DNA of 18,220 bases from the NCBI GenBank assembly GCA_036524155.1, contig DATDCV010000047.1, positions 1 to 18,220 on the forward strand, in the 5' to 3' direction. Shown here piece by piece: positions 14,983 to 18,220 of the stretch (position 1 is the stretch's first letter; the number at the start of each line of letters is the position of its first letter). This DNA is from DATDCV01 sp036524155 (GTDB lineage: Bacteria; Verrucomicrobiota; Verrucomicrobiia; Limisphaerales; UBA8199). The notes under the pieces were generated by a model. The model was not told the DNA's origin and searched no databases. It saw only the letters and a list, made by a program, of their open reading frames with translations. The position numbers were made by a program, and so were the translations under genes.

Positions 14983-16545
14983 TCAACGCGAGCCGGTTTT
15001 GAAAATCAACAGATACGGCACGGCCGCCCGGCCCCCCAAGTCCTGGAAGTCCTGGAACTTCGCGCTGTTCAGCCACGTCGCATACACTTTTCCAGGCTTC
15101 AGTTTCACGGGCAAGACGCACGTGCACCCGTCGGGCAGATAATGGACGGGTCCATTGATTTCAGGAAAGTTCTCCGGGCCCCAGGTTGTCCAGGACCAAC
15201 ACTTGTCTTTCATCGGCGCGCTGAAGGTCACCCGCAGCTCGGCCAGCCTGGGGTCCACGTCTGAACTTCCTGACTCGGGAACAGTCTTGATGACCACGGG
15301 CGGTGTTGCCTGGCTCAGTTCGTCGACCAGGCCCACGCGCGCGATGGGCTTGCCGGTGGTCGCATCGGTCACAGTGCCGGTGACCAGGAGATTTAGCTGG
15401 GCGGCGGCGTCATGTCGGGCCTTGGCTTTGGTAAGAATCGGCAGGAGAATTACGGCGCCCGTCAATAACGCGGAGCCGGCCAGGATCACTGCGAGAACGA
15501 GGGCGAGAATGCCGACCGCAGTTTTCCAGAGTTCGCGACGAGGCGGGGGGGCCACAGGCAGTGGGGATGCCGTCAAGGGATGGGTGGCGATCGTTTCGAC
15601 ATCGGTTTTGACTTCACTGGCATGCTGATAGCGTCGCTGGGGCTCCTTTTCCAACGCGTGAAGCACCACTTCGTCGAGCCGGACATCCACCTGCACTTTG
15701 CGCGAAGGCGGCGCAAAACGGCCCAATGGCAACTCACCCGTGAGCATCTCGTAAAACACAACGCCCAGCGAATAAATGTCGGCCCGGTGGTCCACCTGCC
15801 GTGGATTCTCCACCTGCTCGGGCGCCATATAGTGCGGCGTCCCCATTACGTCTTTGGCGCCGGTCAGCCGAAAGTTTCTCGTCTCCGTTCCCAGGATTTT
15901 CGCCAGCCCAAAATCGGCTATCTTCACCCGGCCCTTTTTGTCCAGCAACACGTTCTCCGGTTTGATGTCGCGGTGGACAACGCCCTCGTCATGGGCGAAC
16001 TGGAGCGCTTCGCAGATCTGCGGGATGATCTCCAGCGCATCGCGAGCAGCCAGCTTGCCCGCCTGCTCGATTTGCCTGAGGTTCGGCCCATCAACATATT
16101 CCATGATGAAATAGTGGAGCCCATGCGTCTGGCCAAAATCGTACACGGCAATGATATTGGGATGGCTCAGCTTCGCCAGGGCGCGCGCCTCCCGGTTGAA
16201 CCGCTCCGCAAAACCGGCGTCTCCGGCCGGCCCGGACGGGAGGATCTTCAGCGCTACCAGGCGATCCAGGCCGGGCTGCCTGGCTTTGTAAACTGCCCCC
16301 ATGCCGCCCTGGCCAAGCAATTCCATTATCTCCAACTGGGGAAAATACTCGGCGAGTTTCGCGGGAGAAGGAAGCGGTTCCTCACGGATGGCGGAACCCG
16401 CTCCCTCGGCTGACTCCGTCGGGGGCTGCGTCGCTATTCCGGCCTTCAGCAAGCACTTCGGGCAAAGGCCCTCAGGGGCTTCCGGCGGGAGCGCAGCACC
16501 GCATTCATTGCAGTTTCGCTCGGTTTCTGTAGACCGACCCGGCAT
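14983..16545 (-). CDS. Membrane Ser/Thr protein kinase with zinc ribbon and extracytoplasmic Ig-like domain
   Basis: The protein has 520 residues from the ATG at 16545, chosen over a TTG at 16575 because an AGGGGG stretch lies just upstream. Domains: an N-terminal zinc ribbon (C12, C15, C28, C31); a PknB-like kinase at about 70-325 with the P-loop GQGGMGAVYKA (78-88), VALK Lys100, HRDIKPEN (catalytic Asp193), DFG (211-213) and APE (241-243), all intact; a membrane helix about 343-373; a short carboxypeptidase-regulatory-like stub, TGTVTDATTGKPIARVG (389-405); and one Ig-like domain about 415-517 outside the membrane (DVDPRLAELRVTFSAPM, TCVLPVKL, WLNSAKFQDF). The kinase faces the cytoplasm. 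Probably a receptor kinase sensing an envelope signal. It heads the three-gene cluster, and its Ig domain recurs in both downstream genes. Confidence 0.9.
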   Translation of the reverse strand: MPGRSTETERNCNECGAALPPEAPEGLCPKCLLKAGIATQPPTESAEGAGSAIREEPLPSPAKLAEYFPQLEIMELLGQGGMGAVYKARQPGLDRLVALKILPSGPAGDAGFAERFNREARALAKLSHPNIIAVYDFGQTHGLHYFIMEYVDGPNLRQIEQAGKLAARDALEIIPQICEALQFAHDEGVVHRDIKPENVLLDKKGRVKIADFGLAKILGTETRNFRLTGAKDVMGTPHYMAPEQVENPRQVDHRADIYSLGVVFYEMLTGELPLGRFAPPSRKVQVDVRLDEVVLHALEKEPQRRYQHASEVKTDVETIATHPLTASPLPVAPPPRRELWKTAVGILALVLAVILAGSALLTGAVILLPILTKAKARHDAAAQLNLLVTGTVTDATTGKPIARVGLVDELSQATPPVVIKTVPESGSSDVDPRLAELRVTFSAPMKDKCWSWTTWGPENFPEINGPVHYLPDGCTCVLPVKLKPGKVYATWLNSAKFQDFQDLGGRAAVPYLLIFKTGSR

Positions 16546-16626
16546 TCCACCCCCTACAGAAGCAAAATCGGGCAAAGGTTACGAACTTAATTAGCGGCGT
16601 AGGTTCCCTTCCGCAGACGCATTTGC

Positions 16627-16655
16627 TTCCCAGCGCATCCACGCACTGATAGAAT
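16627..16655 (+). promoter_or_regulatory. Possible promoter of the Tat-exported protein gene
   Basis: TTCCCA (16627-16632) and TAGAAT (16650-16655) are separated by 17 bases, 57 bases upstream of the start at 16712. The -10 matches the consensus at 5 of 6 positions and the -35 at 4 of 6. It lies in the 166-base gap between the divergent kinase and isomerase-like genes. Confidence 0.3.
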
Positions 16656-16711
16656 GGAGCCCGTCGATAAGCCGATTGCATCACTAAAACTCTTACGAAA
16701 GGCAAAGACCG

Positions 16712-18187
16712 ATGACAACGTGCGCTTCAATCTCAAGAAGGTGTTTTCTCAAAACCACTGTGGCGGGCGCGGCTGGGTCCGGCGCGTTCCTCACCTGGGC
16801 CGGATCGTTGTGGGCCATGCCGGCGGTGGCGCCTTACCTGCCCACCTCCAAGGTGCGTGTGGGAAAGGTGTACCTGGGCCAAACAAACGCGAACTGGCCG
16901 ACCAAAGAAGTGAACATCGAGGCCGAGGTCAAACGTTTCGAGGCGGAGATCGTAAAACTCAAGCCAGAGCTGGCGGACGTGGAGTTCGTGGACTGTGGCG
17001 TCGTCAGCGATGTGAAGCAGTTGCCGCAGGTCCGCGAAAAGCTGGGGCAGGTGGACGGCATCCTGGCGATCCAACTAACGATGCACACCGGCCCGACGAT
17101 CAAAGGCCTGCTCGATTTCGGCCTCCCCATGGTGATATATGCCGAGCCATACAGCGGACATGAGTGGCACATCGTTTCCGGGCTGCAGCGGGAGGGCAAA
17201 CTTATCGAGGTGCTTCCCAGCAGCAAGTACGAGGATATCGTTGTGGCGGTCCGGCCGTTCCGGGCCATTCACCGGCTGGGCGAAGCGCGGGTACTGCACC
17301 TCAGCCAAAAGGAAGCCGACCCCGCTTACGTGCAGGCGATCAAAGCCAAATACGGCACGGAGATCATTTCGCTCTTCCCCGCCGATCTCGAGAAAGCCTA
17401 CCGGGCCGCGGACCGCGCAGAAGCGGAGGCGGACGCCAAAAGGTGGATCAAGGAGGCGAAGAAGATCGTCGAGCCAAGCCGCGAGGAAGTCCTGAAGGGC
17501 TCGCTGATGTATGTGGCTATGAAGAACCTGCTGGCGGAGCACCGCGCCGTGACCATCACGATGAACTGTCTTGGCATGGGCCTGATCGAGAAGGGCATGG
17601 GCTATCCGTGCCTCGGTTTCGTGCGACTCAACAACCTGGGTTTGGGTGGTATCTGCGAAGCGGACCTCAAATCCACCATGACCCACCTGATCTTCACTTA
17701 CCTGGTCGGCCGGCCGGGCTTTGTGACCGACCCGGTGTTTGATCTCTCGAACAACACAATCATCCACGCGCATTGTGTTGCCGCCACCCAAATGGAAGGG
17801 CCACAGAGCCGGCCCGCGCCGTACATTATTCGAAGCCATCTCGAGGACAACGCGGGCGCTTCGCTCATGGTGAAAATGCCCATCGGCCGGAAACTCTCCA
17901 TGGCGCGGCTGATCGGCACAGACATGATGCTTTTCTCGACCGGTGACGCCGTAGACAGCCCGATGGTCGACCGCGGCTGCCGTACCAAAGTCACGATGCG
18001 GGTCGAGAACATCAACCGGTTCCTGCACGATTGGTCCTGCGGCCTGCACCGAGTGGTGTTTTACGGCGACCATACCCGCGACCTGGAGCGGTTTTGCCGG
18101 TTCAAGGGCATCCGGTTGCTGCGCGAGGGCGTGGACGACCTGCAAACCGTTCCTGGTCTGGAGTGGGAACCCCACGTGCACGCCTGA
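16712..18187 (+). CDS. Tat-exported protein with L-fucose/L-arabinose-isomerase-like C-terminal half
   Basis: The protein has 491 residues. The start carries a twin-arginine signal (SRRCFLK at 8-14, then a hydrophobic stretch to about 40 ending AMPAVA), so folded export by Tat is expected. The ATG at 16712 follows an AAAGG stretch by 9 bases. Residues about 47-255 look like a Rossmann-like N-terminal part of the fucose/arabinose isomerase superfamily (VDGILAIQLTMHTGPTIKGL). The C-terminal half has GGICEADL with Glu316, YLVGRPGFVTDP with Asp340, IIHAHCVA with His352 and His354, and GLHRVVFYGDH with His446. This Glu/Asp/His layout matches the metal-binding region of the superfamily, but I cannot verify each ligand. 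Substrate and reaction are unknown. A cofactor-loaded enzyme would fit Tat use. Confidence 0.75.
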   Translation: MTTCASISRRCFLKTTVAGAAGSGAFLTWAGSLWAMPAVAPYLPTSKVRVGKVYLGQTNANWPTKEVNIEAEVKRFEAEIVKLKPELADVEFVDCGVVSDVKQLPQVREKLGQVDGILAIQLTMHTGPTIKGLLDFGLPMVIYAEPYSGHEWHIVSGLQREGKLIEVLPSSKYEDIVVAVRPFRAIHRLGEARVLHLSQKEADPAYVQAIKAKYGTEIISLFPADLEKAYRAADRAEAEADAKRWIKEAKKIVEPSREEVLKGSLMYVAMKNLLAEHRAVTITMNCLGMGLIEKGMGYPCLGFVRLNNLGLGGICEADLKSTMTHLIFTYLVGRPGFVTDPVFDLSNNTIIHAHCVAATQMEGPQSRPAPYIIRSHLEDNAGASLMVKMPIGRKLSMARLIGTDMMLFSTGDAVDSPMVDRGCRTKVTMRVENINRFLHDWSCGLHRVVFYGDHTRDLERFCRFKGIRLLREGVDDLQTVPGLEWEPHVHA

Positions 18188-18220
18188 AGGTCGCAGGCAG
18201 TTTATGCGGCGGGCGGGCGG

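Noticed and set aside
17075..18181. Long open frame on the minus strand opposite the Tat-exported protein
   Set aside because: It is a mirror of a gene with a Tat signal and conserved motifs. It has no start context or domain of its own.
18202..18220. ATG at the right edge that could start another gene
   Set aside because: Only six codons remain in the window (Arg/Gly-rich), so it cannot be judged.

Overview
The window reads like a chromosomal segment of a GC-rich Gram-negative bacterium, most likely a verrucomicrobium of the Limisphaerales/Pedosphaeraceae type. This is inferred from gene style, not from a marker gene. The clues are a pseudopilin with an FTLIELLVV start and an LLPALSKAKA segment, a Ser/Thr kinase with an N-terminal zinc ribbon, large secreted LamG/Ig/cohesin proteins whose LamG units open with LVSWW, and several pilus ATPases packed together.

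Layout. (1) 1-3634, minus strand: a pilus motor operon transcribed as pilB-like ATPase (GTG start) > pilT > second pilB/GspE-like ATPase, which runs off the left edge. A perfect TTGACA -35 box lies just upstream. (2) 3635-4080: a non-coding gap. (3) 4081-8506, plus strand: two secreted proteins, a small coiled-coil protein with YadA-head-like repeats and an 1188-residue mosaic (LamG, Ig, Ig, LamG, Ig, cohesin-like, dockerin-like, cohesin-like, C-terminal sandwich). (4) 8628-9620, minus: a SAM methyltransferase with a Cys-rich N-terminus, convergent with the mosaic gene. (5) 9800-11238, minus: a multi-pass, NnrS-like membrane protein followed by a DUF2249 protein, with a Crp/Fnr-type palindrome at their junction. 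(6) 11304-11439: a cluster of nested palindromes resembling a REP doublet, lying between divergent genes. (7) 11477-12070, plus: signal peptidase I, convergent with a pseudopilin (12116-12952, minus). (8) 13080-16545, minus: a three-gene cluster of membrane Ser/Thr kinase > secreted Ig+HEAT protein > secreted Ig+Ig protein. All three genes carry copies of one Ig-like domain, four in total. (9) 16712-18187, plus: a Tat-exported protein with a fucose/arabinose-isomerase-like C-terminal half.

How they may work together. The pilus ATPases, pseudopilin and signal peptidase belong to envelope export and pilus biology. The most unusual unit is region 8. The extracytoplasmic domain of the kinase is about two thirds identical by eye to the domain of the secreted protein encoded next to it, which suggests a sensor and secreted partners that share a binding mode. 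The NnrS-like/DUF2249 pair with its Fnr-type site hints at a nitrogen-oxide or low-oxygen response. No tRNA, rRNA, CRISPR array or intact insertion sequence was seen.
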